Part shown: piece by piece, positions 1-8,875 of the stretch
Layout: each line of letters begins with the position of its first letter
Position numbering within the stretch: position 1 is the first letter of the stretch
Source: Candidatus Defluviilinea proxima
GTDB taxonomy: Bacteria; Chloroflexota; Anaerolineae; Anaerolineales; Villigracilaceae
Length of the DNA stretch: 64,000 bases
NCBI GenBank assembly: GCA_016721115.1
Contig: JADKIW010000001.1
Coordinates: 139,501-203,500 of the forward strand
Direction of reading: 5' to 3'
The notes under the pieces: generated by a model
Seen by the model: only the letters and a program-made list of their open reading frames with translations
The model's database searches: none
What the model was told of the DNA's origin: nothing
Translations under genes and position numbers: made by a program

Positions 1-1
1 A

Positions 2-778
2 CTCAAGGCGGGCAAACATGTTTTGTTGGAAAAGCCGATTGCTGAGTCGAGGGAAAGCCTTCAGCGTATGGTCAAAGCTGTTGAGGATGCACCAGCCCTA
101 AAGGTGTTGGAAGCGTCCTGTCGTCACACAAGGCTGGGACGAAAGTTCAAGATCGTAAAAGAGATGATCGAGAGTGGAAAACTCGGTACAATTTATCATA
201 TCCATCAGATATGTCTGTCACGTACTACATTTATCGAATACAACCCAAACGGCGCCTGGGCAATGAATAAGAAACTTGCGGGAGGCGGTCCGATCGCAGA
301 CCGTGGTGTATATGACCTGTCGTTCCATTTGGGATTATTGGATGATGTGCCGCAATTGAAATCGTTACGAAGTTTTACTCGTAACGACCTGCGTGATATG
401 AGCAAACATGTGGCGTTTAGCGATGTCGAACAGCATGGCGCGGCATGGATGGAGTTCGATACCGGCCTCACGTATTACTACGAGAACGGTGGGGGCGTGC
501 ACAACGAAAATCCAAATGAAACGCGGATCTACGGCACCAAAGGTGGTTTGCGCTTTCAACACTTTCGCTGGGATTCAAATGTGGTGGAATTCTTTACCAC
601 TGAAAACGACGAACCACGCAAGGAAACCTTCGCGGTTGATCTAAACAATGATCCTGATGACAGTCTCGCGATCATAACGCACTTCCTTGACTATCTGGAT
701 GGCACCGTCGAGCCATTGATGACCGTTCAAAAAGCGGCAAAGCATATGGAGATATTGTTCAAGATATTGGATGGATAG
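2..778 (+). CDS. Gfo/Idh/MocA family NAD(P)-dependent oxidoreductase, C-terminal part
   Basis: The open frame runs into the left edge, so the N-terminal Rossmann dinucleotide fold is missing and 258 residues are visible. They begin with KAGKHVLLEKPIAES; the EKP motif with its conserved Lys is the hallmark of this family. About 80 residues on comes GGGPIADRGVYDLSFHLG, matching the GGG-x-x-x-D-x-G signature of the C-terminal alpha/beta domain, in which the usual catalytic His position is less clear. Family members oxidise or reduce sugars, inositols or related compounds; the substrate cannot be told from this sequence. A strong terminator follows, so this is the end of its transcript. The family call is secure, the specific reaction unknown. 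Confidence 0.88.
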   Translation, partial: LKAGKHVLLEKPIAESRESLQRMVKAVEDAPALKVLEASCRHTRLGRKFKIVKEMIESGKLGTIYHIHQICLSRTTFIEYNPNGAWAMNKKLAGGGPIADRGVYDLSFHLGLLDDVPQLKSLRSFTRNDLRDMSKHVAFSDVEQHGAAWMEFDTGLTYYYENGGGVHNENPNETRIYGTKGGLRFQHFRWDSNVVEFFTTENDEPRKETFAVDLNNDPDDSLAIITHFLDYLDGTVEPLMTVQKAAKHMEILFKILDG

Positions 779-801
779 AGAGTGGAGAATAGAGAATAGA
801 C

Positions 802-838
802 AAGGCTTCCGAGACGTTCAAATCTCGGAAGCCTTTTT
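802..838 (+). terminator. Rho-independent terminator after the oxidoreductase
   Basis: Perfect 13-bp inverted repeat, AAGGCTTCCGAGA at 802-814 and its complement at 823-835, with an 8-base loop and a run of T. It ends the plus-strand oxidoreductase and may also serve the convergent hydrolase. Confidence 0.85.
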
Positions 839-848
839 GTAGGGAGGA

Positions 849-1763
849 CTAATGCATATGGCTCGCCGTCCCAAAGGCGTGCTCATACACCAAAATGGCA
901 TAATATTTCCAGGCAAAGGGAGCGCGGTAATCCGCCGCGACGCTTGCACCGTTCAATGACGACCCGCTTTTGAGACTCTGTTCCAGGAACACGAGCATCT
1001 CATTCCACGCCTCCGCCTGCGCGCCGCCCGATTGGATCCCCTTGGCATCCTGCACAAATGCATGCGGCTGACCGTCATACACAGTGATCTGATTCGGAAT
1101 GCCCGCCACATCCAGTCCTTTTTCGAAGGCGTCCACTTCGGTCAACGGAATGGACTGATCCGCGCCGCCGAAAATTCCCAGCACAGGACCCGGCAAATTC
1201 TTCAGCACAGCAGGATCGGTCTCGGATGAGCCGTAGAAGACCACCGTTGCCGCAAGTTTATTGTTATGCAGACTGTACAACAGGGATGCGCGTCCTCCGT
1301 AACAGAAGCCTGCCACACCCACCCGATCCTGAGCCACATCTGACTGCGACTCCAGCCACGTGTAGACCGAATCCAAATCCGCGTTGACAGCTTCGGGCTT
1401 GGTCGTGATCACCTGATAGATCGCGCGCGGAATCCATGCTGTGGTCGAACCGCGGAAGGTATCCGGCGCAACGACGAGATAGCCTTCCTGCGCGAGCAAG
1501 TCCGCCTTGCTGACGATGGATTCGTTCAAGCCGAAGAATTCGTGGATCATGATGACCGTGGGGAAAGGACCGTCTCCTTCAGGCTTCGCCACATAGGCAC
1601 GGATATCCGGTCCGCCGTTCACACCGGGGATGGTGGTATTGGTCACTTGGGCAATGCGCCCGCCACCAACCAGCCCGTCCACGGCGATGGAGCCCGCCAG
1701 AAACAGCACAAAACCGCCAACCAAAACAAGAATACCCAATAAGACTCTTTTTACAATTTTCAT
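849..1763 (-). CDS. Membrane-anchored dienelactone hydrolase family protein
   Basis: 304 residues. Residues 7-30 form one hydrophobic segment (signal anchor or uncleaved signal), so the alpha/beta-hydrolase domain probably faces outside. The domain shows the DLH catalytic set: Cys154 in GFCYGG, Asp202 in FGGADQ and His234 in GQPHAF; HEFFG near residue 74 is the family's Glu-containing strand. Family members hydrolyse dienelactones and other small esters or lactones, but the substrate here is unknown. The ATG is preceded by a GGAGG ribosome site. It sits between a terminator and a small membrane gene read in the same direction, about 70 bases apart. Family call secure; exported location inferred. 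Confidence 0.87.
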   Translation of the reverse strand: MKIVKRVLLGILVLVGGFVLFLAGSIAVDGLVGGGRIAQVTNTTIPGVNGGPDIRAYVAKPEGDGPFPTVIMIHEFFGLNESIVSKADLLAQEGYLVVAPDTFRGSTTAWIPRAIYQVITTKPEAVNADLDSVYTWLESQSDVAQDRVGVAGFCYGGRASLLYSLHNNKLAATVVFYGSSETDPAVLKNLPGPVLGIFGGADQSIPLTEVDAFEKGLDVAGIPNQITVYDGQPHAFVQDAKGIQSGGAQAEAWNEMLVFLEQSLKSGSSLNGASVAADYRAPFAWKYYAILVYEHAFGTASHMH

Positions 1764-1833
1764 TCGTTCCTCCGCACATGAGATGCGGAACTACGATCAG
1801 GTATTACTGCCAAATCCTATCCAATCCCAGCTT

Positions 1834-2247
1834 TTATGCCGCTTTCGGCTTCACCAACCTCGCTCCAATGATTGCGGCAAGGATCATCAATACCAACACA
1901 ACCAGCCCGCCGCAAACACCAGAGACAGCGAACGCAGCGCCCAAGCCTTTCAACCCAACCTCTTCATTCGGATGAACCTCCTGTGAGCCGTCTTTATACG
2001 TGCAAGTCAATTCGGTGTAGTGACCGGTCCCGCCATTGGGGCTGGATGTAGTTGGTTGACCAAACCCGTAATCGTTATAAGAATAGTCTGTAGCATCGGG
2101 GCAAAGCACATAGGCTGTCAACTTATCGAACACGGGCGGCATCGCCGCGATCATCGCACCGCCAAACGGGACAAAGAACAGCAATGAGCTTCCTCCCACC
2201 AATAAAACAAGAAAAGCACCAATACAGGAACCGTGCCAGCGTTTCAT
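1834..2247 (-). CDS. Two-span membrane protein of unknown function
   Basis: 137 residues, not recognised. Predicted layout: membrane segment at about 8-36, a polar loop of roughly 65 residues (37-102) rich in Tyr, Thr and Asn with two Cys that could form a disulphide, a second long hydrophobic segment at about 105-130, and a short basic tail. The ATG follows an AGGAG site, and a TATAAT box lies 37 bases upstream of the start on this strand, so it seems to have its own promoter behind the terminator of the sigma-factor gene. No enzymatic motif is visible. Confidence 0.6.
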   Translation of the reverse strand: MKRWHGSCIGAFLVLLVGGSSLLFFVPFGGAMIAAMPPVFDKLTAYVLCPDATDYSYNDYGFGQPTTSSPNGGTGHYTELTCTYKDGSQEVHPNEEVGLKGLGAAFAVSGVCGGLVVLVLMILAAIIGARLVKPKAA

Positions 2248-2283
2248 GGGAATCTCCTAAACAATAAGATGGTTTGTATTTAA

Positions 2284-2289
2284 ATTATA
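2284..2289 (-). promoter_or_regulatory. -10 element for the two-span membrane protein
   Basis: Perfect TATAAT on the minus strand, predicting a leader of about 30 bases with AGGAG before the ATG at 2247. No good -35 hexamer is seen. Confidence 0.45.
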
Positions 2290-2300
2290 GCCATCAAAAC

Positions 2301-2336
2301 AAAAACGCGTAGAAGCCAAAAGTTCTACGCGTTTTA
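2301..2336 (-). terminator. Rho-independent terminator after the ECF sigma gene
   Basis: Inverted repeat AAAACGCGTAGAA (2302-2314) and TTCTACGCGTTTT (2323-2335), 8-base loop, followed on the minus strand by a T-rich run. It lies 17 bases past the sigma-factor stop. Confidence 0.8.
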
Positions 2337-2352
2337 TCGTTCAAAGTATATA

Positions 2353-2970
2353 TCATGAAACCGAGGGCATCATATCCATTTGGTAAAAGGCTGGTAACAA
2401 GCTTCGATATGAATGCATAGACTTTCGTATCTGCATTCGCGCGCGCGCAAGGCGACTCTTCACCGTCCCTACAGGCACATGCGCAACGTACGCGGCTTCC
2501 TCATATGACATGCCTTCCATATCCACAAGGATGACCATCAGACGATAATCCGGCATGAGGGATTTGATACACTGATGCAGTGCGCTTCGCAACTCAGATG
2601 CTTCGGCTCTTGCCTCTGGGCCTGTAGCTGGGTCCCGCATCCAATCCGGGGACTCCACCTCTTCCCCTTCGCTTGTGAATACCTCAAGCGGGGTTCCGCT
2701 GTGCCTTCTACCACGCCGTAATTCATCGTAACTGGCGTTGACGGTTACACGTGCAAGCCAGCTTTTGAAATTTCCACCACGGAATGACTGGATATGGCGA
2801 AACGCATGAATCATCGCTTCCTGCAAGGCATCCTGTGCAATGTCTTCATCGTGTACGATCCGTAAGGCAATGCGATACAACATATCTTGATGGTTCAACA
2901 CGAGCGTATTGAACGCATCCATATCGCCGTGTTGTGCAGAATTAATCAATGAGTTCTGTGTAGGTTTCAT
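2353..2970 (-). CDS. ECF-type RNA polymerase sigma factor
   Basis: 205 residues. Region 2 covers about 20-95, with AQDALQEAMIHAFRHI in 2.1-2.2 and the aromatic/basic stretch around FKSWLARVTVNASYDELRR in 2.3-2.4; region 4 covers about 135-190 with the helix-turn-helix SYEEAAYVAHVPVGTVKSR. There is no region 1.1 or 3, as usual for ECF sigmas. The linker of about 30 acidic residues (EVFTSEGEEVESPDW) is longer than average. No anti-sigma gene is adjacent; upstream on the same strand lie a histidine kinase and an OmpR-type regulator. A 26-bp palindrome lies 40-65 bases before the start. Its targets are unknown. Confidence 0.92.
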   Translation of the reverse strand: MKPTQNSLINSAQHGDMDAFNTLVLNHQDMLYRIALRIVHDEDIAQDALQEAMIHAFRHIQSFRGGNFKSWLARVTVNASYDELRRGRRHSGTPLEVFTSEGEEVESPDWMRDPATGPEARAEASELRSALHQCIKSLMPDYRLMVILVDMEGMSYEEAAYVAHVPVGTVKSRLARARMQIRKSMHSYRSLLPAFYQMDMMPSVS

Positions 2971-3009
2971 ACCCTAATCATATTCCCCCGCTGTTACAAG
3001 CCTGTCGCA

Positions 3010-3035
3010 GGGATGTTACAGTTCTGTAACATCCC
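3010..3035. promoter_or_regulatory. 26-bp palindrome upstream of the ECF sigma gene
   Basis: Arms GGGATGTTACAG and CTGTAACATCCC, each 12 bases, separated by TT. It sits between the kinase stop and the sigma start. There is no T tract, so an operator is more likely than a terminator. Another TGTTACA core lies at about 2991-2997, closer to the sigma gene. Confidence 0.5.
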
Positions 3036-3122
3036 TTAGAAGTTAAATTGTGAAAACATCCTTGATTCCCCTAATTTATGGAAAAACACGCCTATTTAAT
3101 GCCATTTAGGGCATATTCACAG

Positions 3123-4097
3123 TTACCGTCTGGGCAACCTCAATGTAAAAACTGTCCCACGCGGGTCAATTTGACTGGAACGAACCCCAAGGCCACCACC
3201 ATGCAAAGCGGCTATGCGATTTACCAATGCCAGCCCCAACCCACTCCCCTCTGTGCCACGTGCATTCGAGCCACGATACAACTCATCAAAAATGCTTCCC
3301 AGATCTTCAGGAGCAATGCCCGCTCCCGTATCTGCCACTTCAATGACAATGGATCGCCCATCTTCCAAGGCACGGACTTCAATCGAATCTTTATCTAAAG
3401 TGAACTTGAGTGCATTTTCAACAAGGTTATATACGGCCAATAGCAACAAATCACGGTCGCCGGTGATGGCAGGGAACGGTGAAGGAACTTTCGGTATCAA
3501 CAAATTGATCTCACGTCCCTCATATGCCGGGTTGACACGTGCGGCTGTCACCACATCATCCAATAATTCAGGGACGTCCACCGCATACCGTTCGATGGCA
3601 CGTTCCTCAAGTTCAGATAACTTACGCAGGTCTGTCAACAATCGGATAAGACGTTCGACAGCACGATTCGCATTCCCCACCGCACGTTGACGCTCCTCGT
3701 CCGTTTTCTCCTCTTTGAGGTTGACCAACGCGGCTCGCAAACCCGTAAGCGGATTCTTGATCTCATGGTCGAGTCTACGCATAAAGTTGCGACGGTTATC
3801 GCGCTGGTTTTGCAGGTAATCTGCATACATTGTCTGAGTGTGGGCAAGATGACGCCGGTCCCAATGGCGAATGAACATAATGAATAAGGTAATGCCCCAT
3901 CCCAACAGGAATGCGACCAACCTTGAATTCCGAATGTTCATGCCAAAGACAATACCAGCAAACCCAAGGTCTACTGAGGCAAGGAAGGGAATGACAACCG
4001 GCAAAAGCAATCCCACAAGCAACATGAGAAGAAGTCCGACCCCAAGAGGGAGACCCACCCACCAGATCCATGACCGCCACTTTTTAAGAAAAGACAT
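3123..4097 (-). CDS. Membrane sensor histidine kinase
   Basis: 324 residues. Two long hydrophobic segments (about 12-38 and 42-75) form a short membrane sensor with almost no external loop. The dimerisation/phosphoacceptor motif HEIKNPLTGLRAAL (His near 110) follows, then the ATPase domain with the N box NLVENALKF, G1 DTGAGIAPEDLG and G2 GSGLGLALVNR. It starts 9 bases after the response-regulator gene, so the two form one operon and should be a cognate pair. With so little sensor outside the membrane, it probably reads a membrane-borne or intracellular signal; the signal is unknown. Confidence 0.92.
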   Translation of the reverse strand: MSFLKKWRSWIWWVGLPLGVGLLLMLLVGLLLPVVIPFLASVDLGFAGIVFGMNIRNSRLVAFLLGWGITLFIMFIRHWDRRHLAHTQTMYADYLQNQRDNRRNFMRRLDHEIKNPLTGLRAALVNLKEEKTDEERQRAVGNANRAVERLIRLLTDLRKLSELEERAIERYAVDVPELLDDVVTAARVNPAYEGREINLLIPKVPSPFPAITGDRDLLLLAVYNLVENALKFTLDKDSIEVRALEDGRSIVIEVADTGAGIAPEDLGSIFDELYRGSNARGTEGSGLGLALVNRIAALHGGGLGVRSSQIDPRGTVFTLRLPRR

Positions 4098-4106
4098 AAC
4101 CCTATT

Positions 4107-4826
4107 TTAACCTTCTCCATGCACAGGTGCGATAAATCGATATCCCTCACCTGATATTGTTTCAATGAAACGTGGCTCGGCTGGGTCGTCATCCAACACT
4201 TTACGAAGTTCAGCTACACGAGTATCCACAGTGCGTGTACCAGCTGGATATTCCCATCCCCACACTACTTCAAGCAAGCGTTCACGCGTAACGGCCTCGT
4301 CAGGATGAGTCATCAAGTGTTCTAACACAGCCAGCGCTTTGGGAGTAAGCTCAAGTGACGTCCCTGCCAGCGTTGCCTTGCGTGCACGTCGGTCAAGGAT
4401 AAGATCTTTGGCAGTGAGAAGCCACGCAGTAGTCAATGAGCGTTCACCAGGACGTGCCCTTCGCAATACAGCACGCACGCGCGCGAGAAGCTCGTGCGGG
4501 TCAAATGGCTTGTTGAGGTAATCGTCTGCGCCTTCTTCGAGGGCAAGCGCACGTTCGGAGGCCTCCCCCACTTGTGTGAGAAGTATGGTCGGGGTCCATA
4601 TATTGGACTTTCGCAAACGGCGCAACGTCTCACGGCCGTCCATGCGAGGCATGAGCACATCGAGAATGATCAATTCAGGGTGATGTTTCTGCGCCTTATC
4701 AAGCGCGCTCAATCCATCGGACACCACCAAAACATGAAAGCCTGCGCGTTCCAGAAATGGTGCGAGGCTATCTGCAATGGTGGGATCGTCATCAGCGAGG
4801 AGGATGGTGGGTCTATCGAGGGACAT
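4107..4826 (-). CDS. OmpR/PhoB-family response regulator
   Basis: 239 residues from the ATG (MSLDRPTILLADDDP); a GTG three codons earlier is possible. The receiver domain has the acidic pocket ADDDP, the phosphoacceptor Asp in IILDVLMPRMDG, a Thr in LLTQ and the Lys of YLNKPFDP. The C-terminal winged helix spans about 140-235 and includes RTVDTRVAELRKVL and the ending GEGYRF. It is the first gene of the operon with the histidine kinase 9 bases downstream. DNA-binding transcription factor; targets not known, though the sigma gene just downstream is a natural candidate. Confidence 0.93.
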   Translation of the reverse strand: MSLDRPTILLADDDPTIADSLAPFLERAGFHVLVVSDGLSALDKAQKHHPELIILDVLMPRMDGRETLRRLRKSNIWTPTILLTQVGEASERALALEEGADDYLNKPFDPHELLARVRAVLRRARPGERSLTTAWLLTAKDLILDRRARKATLAGTSLELTPKALAVLEHLMTHPDEAVTRERLLEVVWGWEYPAGTRTVDTRVAELRKVLDDDPAEPRFIETISGEGYRFIAPVHGEG

Positions 4827-4884
4827 AGTTACCACAAATTGGGCGGGGCAAACCCCGCCCCTACAACAATGCTAAGGGGAGAGA

Positions 4885-4913
4885 AAAGCCTGGTCGCACG
4901 GACCAGGCCTTTC
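4885..4913 (-). terminator. Terminator after the Ig-domain protein
   Basis: Hairpin built on GCCTGGTC and GACCAGGC with a five-base loop, followed on the minus strand by CTTTTC. It lies 20-50 bases past the stop of the large secreted protein. Confidence 0.75.
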
Positions 4914-4934
4914 GTCCAGAAATAAAGCGGGGCG

Positions 4935-7466
4935 TTAGCCCGTCCAATCAAAGGTTTTGATGATCGAGTCAAATATAGCGGACTCAGATGCCGTATCAAA
5001 CACAGGCGGCGGGGTTTCGTAGTTGCCGGGGTTTGTCGAGTGTAAAACAAACGTGAGGCTGACGCAATTGTTATTCGCTACTGAGGAGTAGGCTACGAAT
5101 TCATACAGGTTGCCAGCACCAACACCTGCACCCGTTTCCTTGAGGAATTGAATGTTGTTGATGGTGACATTTTCGGTGGCACTTACTTCACCACCAGTAT
5201 CGGGTGATTTGCATGTGGCGGCGTTTTCGGTCACGGTGATGTCAACATATTTCTCACCGAGGTTGGTACCTGCAGTGACAATGGGTAAACCGATACGAGT
5301 ATGAACATCGGTCTGGTCTGACAAAGAGGAACCGTTCGGGTATTTGACTTCGAAGCCATATTTTTCGCTAAAGTATTTTTGCCAGTCGGTGGCAGTGCTC
5401 GTATCGTTGGCGGTATTCCCTGTAGGTGCGGATGTGGTGGTACCACGATAGACACGCGGCCCCACCCAAAGGGCACGATCACCAGACGGTGAACCTGCGG
5501 CTAAAACCGTGAGGATGAATTTGACATCCTTGCCAGCCAACGGGCTCAGGTCAACATCCAAGTTGAACATGCTGCCTTCATATCGTTCGAGGAACGGACC
5601 CCAGAATGTTTTGATCGGGTCTGTGCCTGTTTGATAATCGAGGCGAAAGACAACGTAACAACTTGTTGCGCCCGATTCACAACCGATCGTGGATTGAAAG
5701 CGGTCGCCGTTCTGCACTTTGAAGGCAGGGTAGAAACCTTGAATGTATCCATCCTGTACGTTCTGCGGGAAGGTAAGCAAACCACCACGTGGATCATTCG
5801 AGACCGATTCAGTGTTGGGGTTCGGCAGTTTCAACACGAAGCCCTTTGCATCGTTATTCGTACCGGGGCACGGAAGTGCGGCCGCACCAGCTCCGCTATG
5901 CCAAGATGCGGCACAAGCATTGGCGAGGAAATCATAGGCAGTGTTTGCCAATGACGTTGGGGTTGCAGAGGGCGTGGCTGTGGGGCCACCCGGTGTTGAT
6001 GTAGCAGCAGTTGATGTGGCAGTAGCTGTAGCAGGGCCAGGTGTGGCAGTGGCACCGCCGGTCACCTTGATATCTACCCACCAAGGTTTGTTTGCTTGCG
6101 CGCCAATGCCGAACAATGCACCGCTGGCGTTCTTGAACATCCAGTAACCTCGATAGGAGCCGGGAGCAGTCGGCGCGGTGAGGTTGACAGAGATCTCAAC
6201 CGTCTCGCCGATGGCAACATTCTTGGTAAAGGCGGCTGAACTTGCTCCACCCATCTTTTCACCACTGAAGAAGACCAGTTGATACGAGGTGCTCCATGCA
6301 CAGGAACCAACGTTCTTCATGCGCCATGTTTTTGTGAATTGTCCACCGGGTTGCACTACGGTTCCATCGGGGAAGTTCACATCCGCGACAAACTGAACCT
6401 TATCACAAGTTGAAGGAGGAACGGTAGCAGTGATAGGCGCCGGTGTCTTGCTCGGAGTTGCTGTGGAAGGCGTCCCTGTTGCAGTCGGCGGAGGAGGCAC
6501 GATACCCTTACGGGAAATGATCGGGTTACCCCATAACGCACGGTCACCAGTCGGCGAACCATATGAGGAAATATACAGAATGAATTTAACTTCCTTGCCA
6601 GATAAAGGCGCGAGGCTGATATTGGCATTGTAAGTTAAACCTTCATATCGCTCACGGAATGTCCAGAAGGTCTTAATGGTATTACCGATCTTGTAATCGA
6701 GGCGGTAAGCAACATAACAGGAGGTTGCACCCGATTCACAACCGAGGGTGGTCTGGAAATAATCACCGGGGTCAACCTTATAAGCAGGATATTCCGCCTG
6801 AATGAATCCGTTCGTGATGTTCTGAGGGACAAAGAGCAAACCCGGTTTGGCAAGCTCAACACCACTCTCAAATTTTGGTTTGTCCTTCGACAAGGCAAAA
6901 CCTTTGGCATCGCCATCCTTGCCGGGGAATGTTAAACCACCGGCACCACTGGACCAGGTAGCATCCTTGGCACTAGCAGTAAAGTCGTAGACAACACTGC
7001 CACCGGGATCTGAACCGGTCACATTGATATCCACCCACCATGCTTTGTTGGCAGCGGCACCGATACCAAAGAGAACACCTGAGGCGTTCTTGAACTTCCA
7101 ATAGCCTCTGTAATGACCTGCCTTGGTGGGGGCGGTCATATCCACATTGATATCAATCGTTTGGCCGGGTTTAATTTCCGAAGGAAACTTAATGGAAGCA
7201 GGGGCACCCATTTGCTCGCCGGAGTCAAATACCAGCGAATAGGACGTAGTCCATGTGCAGGTGCCGATATTCTTGATGCGCCAGGTCTTTTTGAAGGTCG
7301 CACCGGGCTCATATTTCGCGCCGTCAGGCACTGTTACGTCGCTGACAAATTGCGCCTGGTCACAAACGGCGGCTGATGCACTCGAAGGCATTGCCAGCGC
7401 CGGAATAAGTGAAACCATCAGCGCGATCAACAACATTGTGGAAGTAATTTTCAATCTTGATTTCAT
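4935..7466 (-). CDS. Large secreted protein with two NBR1-type Ig domains
   Basis: 843 residues from the ATG that gives a clean signal peptide (MKSRLKITSTML, cleavage after SASA) and has GAGGAG seven bases before it; an upstream in-frame start would add an unlikely 29 residues. The organisation is a tandem duplication: NBR1-like Ig domain (about 33-150, with TWRIKNIGTCTWTTSY and WWVDINV), an unrecognised beta-rich domain (160-320, CESGATSCYV, GDRALW), a Thr/Pro linker, then the same pair again and a C-terminal domain of about 130 residues starting at WQKYFSEKYGFEVKYP. The paired Cys in each unit suggest disulphides. It probably lies on the cell surface and binds polymers or partners, but no enzyme motif is visible. 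Confidence 0.85.
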   Translation of the reverse strand: MKSRLKITSTMLLIALMVSLIPALAMPSSASAAVCDQAQFVSDVTVPDGAKYEPGATFKKTWRIKNIGTCTWTTSYSLVFDSGEQMGAPASIKFPSEIKPGQTIDINVDMTAPTKAGHYRGYWKFKNASGVLFGIGAAANKAWWVDINVTGSDPGGSVVYDFTASAKDATWSSGAGGLTFPGKDGDAKGFALSKDKPKFESGVELAKPGLLFVPQNITNGFIQAEYPAYKVDPGDYFQTTLGCESGATSCYVAYRLDYKIGNTIKTFWTFRERYEGLTYNANISLAPLSGKEVKFILYISSYGSPTGDRALWGNPIISRKGIVPPPPTATGTPSTATPSKTPAPITATVPPSTCDKVQFVADVNFPDGTVVQPGGQFTKTWRMKNVGSCAWSTSYQLVFFSGEKMGGASSAAFTKNVAIGETVEISVNLTAPTAPGSYRGYWMFKNASGALFGIGAQANKPWWVDIKVTGGATATPGPATATATSTAATSTPGGPTATPSATPTSLANTAYDFLANACAASWHSGAGAAALPCPGTNNDAKGFVLKLPNPNTESVSNDPRGGLLTFPQNVQDGYIQGFYPAFKVQNGDRFQSTIGCESGATSCYVVFRLDYQTGTDPIKTFWGPFLERYEGSMFNLDVDLSPLAGKDVKFILTVLAAGSPSGDRALWVGPRVYRGTTTSAPTGNTANDTSTATDWQKYFSEKYGFEVKYPNGSSLSDQTDVHTRIGLPIVTAGTNLGEKYVDITVTENAATCKSPDTGGEVSATENVTINNIQFLKETGAGVGAGNLYEFVAYSSVANNNCVSLTFVLHSTNPGNYETPPPVFDTASESAIFDSIIKTFDWTG

Positions 7467-7589
7467 ATCAATCTCCTCTTCTCCATCCAATACAAACCAG
7501 ACGTGCAAAACAAGTCGAAGGTTCCGTTCTAGAGAAGTATAACGTTTCTGCAACGTTTGTTCAATATCATCTTAATGACTCTTTTTCCT

Positions 7590-7595
7590 TATAAT
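7590..7595 (+). promoter_or_regulatory. -10 box of a leaderless dinB transcript
   Basis: TATAAT, then six bases, then the dinB ATG at 7602, so transcription should begin at or next to the A of the start codon. No ribosome binding site is present. Confidence 0.55.
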
Positions 7596-7601
7596 AGAAG
7601 C

Positions 7602-8783
7602 ATGCCTCGCACCATTCTGCACCTCGATCTCGATGCTTTTTTCTGCGCTGTGGAGGAAACTCGCAACCCTGAGCTACGCGGCAAGGCCTTTGCCGTCGGC
7701 GGACAACCCAACGAGCGTGGCGTGGTCGCCTCATGCTCTTACGCCGCACGCAAAATGGGCGTCCGCAGTGCCATGCCGATGAGCCGCGCGGTCCGTCTCT
7801 GCCCGGGGCTGATCATCGTTTCTTCGCATCACCGCATCTATGGCGAGGTCTCGCGGCAGGTGATGGAAATTCTCCACAATACGACTGGACTCGTGGAACA
7901 GATTTCCATCGACGAGGCTTTTCTAGACATCTCAGATATTCAGGATGACCCGGAACGCGTCGCCCGTGGACTTCAGGCCCGTATCCGGTCCGAATTGCAT
8001 TTACCCAGCTCGATTGGAATCGCATCCAACAAACTCGTGGCAAAGATCGCTACCGAGGTCGGCAAAGCCGCCGCATTACAGCGAATCAAAGCTCAAGGCT
8101 TGGTCGAGCCTCCGAATGCTGTGACAGTTGTCCCGTATGGAGAAGAGGCGGCTTTTATGTCCCCATTACCTGCGGACATGTTGTGGGGAGTCGGCCCGAA
8201 AACTTTTCAGCGTCTGAACGATCTGGGAATCCACACCATTGGCGACATTGCGAAATGGCCTGAGAGTGAGTTGGCGAGGTTGTTCGGTGAGAATGGGCGT
8301 GACCTTTCGCGCCATGCCAAGGGAATCGACAACCGCACCATCGTGACAGAGCATGAGACGAAATCCATCAGTCAGGAAGTGACGTTCTCTGTGGACGTGC
8401 GCGATGACAAGATATTGCAAAAGACGATCCGTGAACAATCGGCCAGCGTGGCATCGCAATTGAGAAAGCAGGAACTGGCAGGCTCGACGATCAAGTTGAA
8501 GCTTCGTTGGCCCGATTTCACAACGATAACGCGGCAAACAACACTTGGACATCGCACCGACCAAGAAGACGAAATCACAAAAGCCGCATTGGAGTTGATG
8601 AATTCTGTGCGCAAGCCGAATCAAGCTGTGCGTTTGATCGGTGTTGGTGTAAGTGGACTCGGACAGCCGGTCCGCCAGTTGGGATTATGGGATATAGGAG
8701 GAGAAAGGTCACGCAAGTTGCAGGATGTGCTGGATGAACTGCAAGAGAAATATGGAAAGGATGTGATCAAGCGGGGCAAGTGA
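7602..8783 (+). CDS. dinB: DNA polymerase IV (Y-family translesion polymerase)
   Basis: 393 residues. Catalytic acidic motifs are present: DLDAFFCAVE at residues 7-16 and SIDEAFLDIS near 105, along with the YAARKMGVRSAMP finger segment. A helix-hairpin-helix follows (LWGVGPKTFQRLNDLGI) and then the little-finger domain. The start was chosen because MPRTILHLDLDAFF is the family N-terminus and TATAAT lies six bases ahead; the longer reading frame would include the promoter. The C-terminus lacks an obvious beta-clamp motif of the QLxLF type; QLGLWDIG at about 365 is the best candidate. Role: error-prone synthesis past DNA lesions. Confidence 0.96.
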   Translation: MPRTILHLDLDAFFCAVEETRNPELRGKAFAVGGQPNERGVVASCSYAARKMGVRSAMPMSRAVRLCPGLIIVSSHHRIYGEVSRQVMEILHNTTGLVEQISIDEAFLDISDIQDDPERVARGLQARIRSELHLPSSIGIASNKLVAKIATEVGKAAALQRIKAQGLVEPPNAVTVVPYGEEAAFMSPLPADMLWGVGPKTFQRLNDLGIHTIGDIAKWPESELARLFGENGRDLSRHAKGIDNRTIVTEHETKSISQEVTFSVDVRDDKILQKTIREQSASVASQLRKQELAGSTIKLKLRWPDFTTITRQTTLGHRTDQEDEITKAALELMNSVRKPNQAVRLIGVGVSGLGQPVRQLGLWDIGGERSRKLQDVLDELQEKYGKDVIKRGK

Positions 8784-8815
8784 ATTAAGACATTCAGAAG
8801 ATATGACAAATTGCG

Positions 8816-8852
8816 AACCGCATATATGCCATAATTTGACATATATGCGGTT
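8816..8852. promoter_or_regulatory. 13-bp inverted repeat between dinB and the WYL regulator
   Basis: Arms AACCGCATATATG (8816-8828) and CATATATGCGGTT (8840-8852), perfect, 11-base spacer, followed by TATATTTT. It may be the terminator of dinB or the operator of the WYL regulator that starts 24 bases later; the AT-rich arms and long spacer favour a protein-binding site. Confidence 0.55.
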
Positions 8853-8875
8853 TATATTTTGAAAGGATTTGACAC

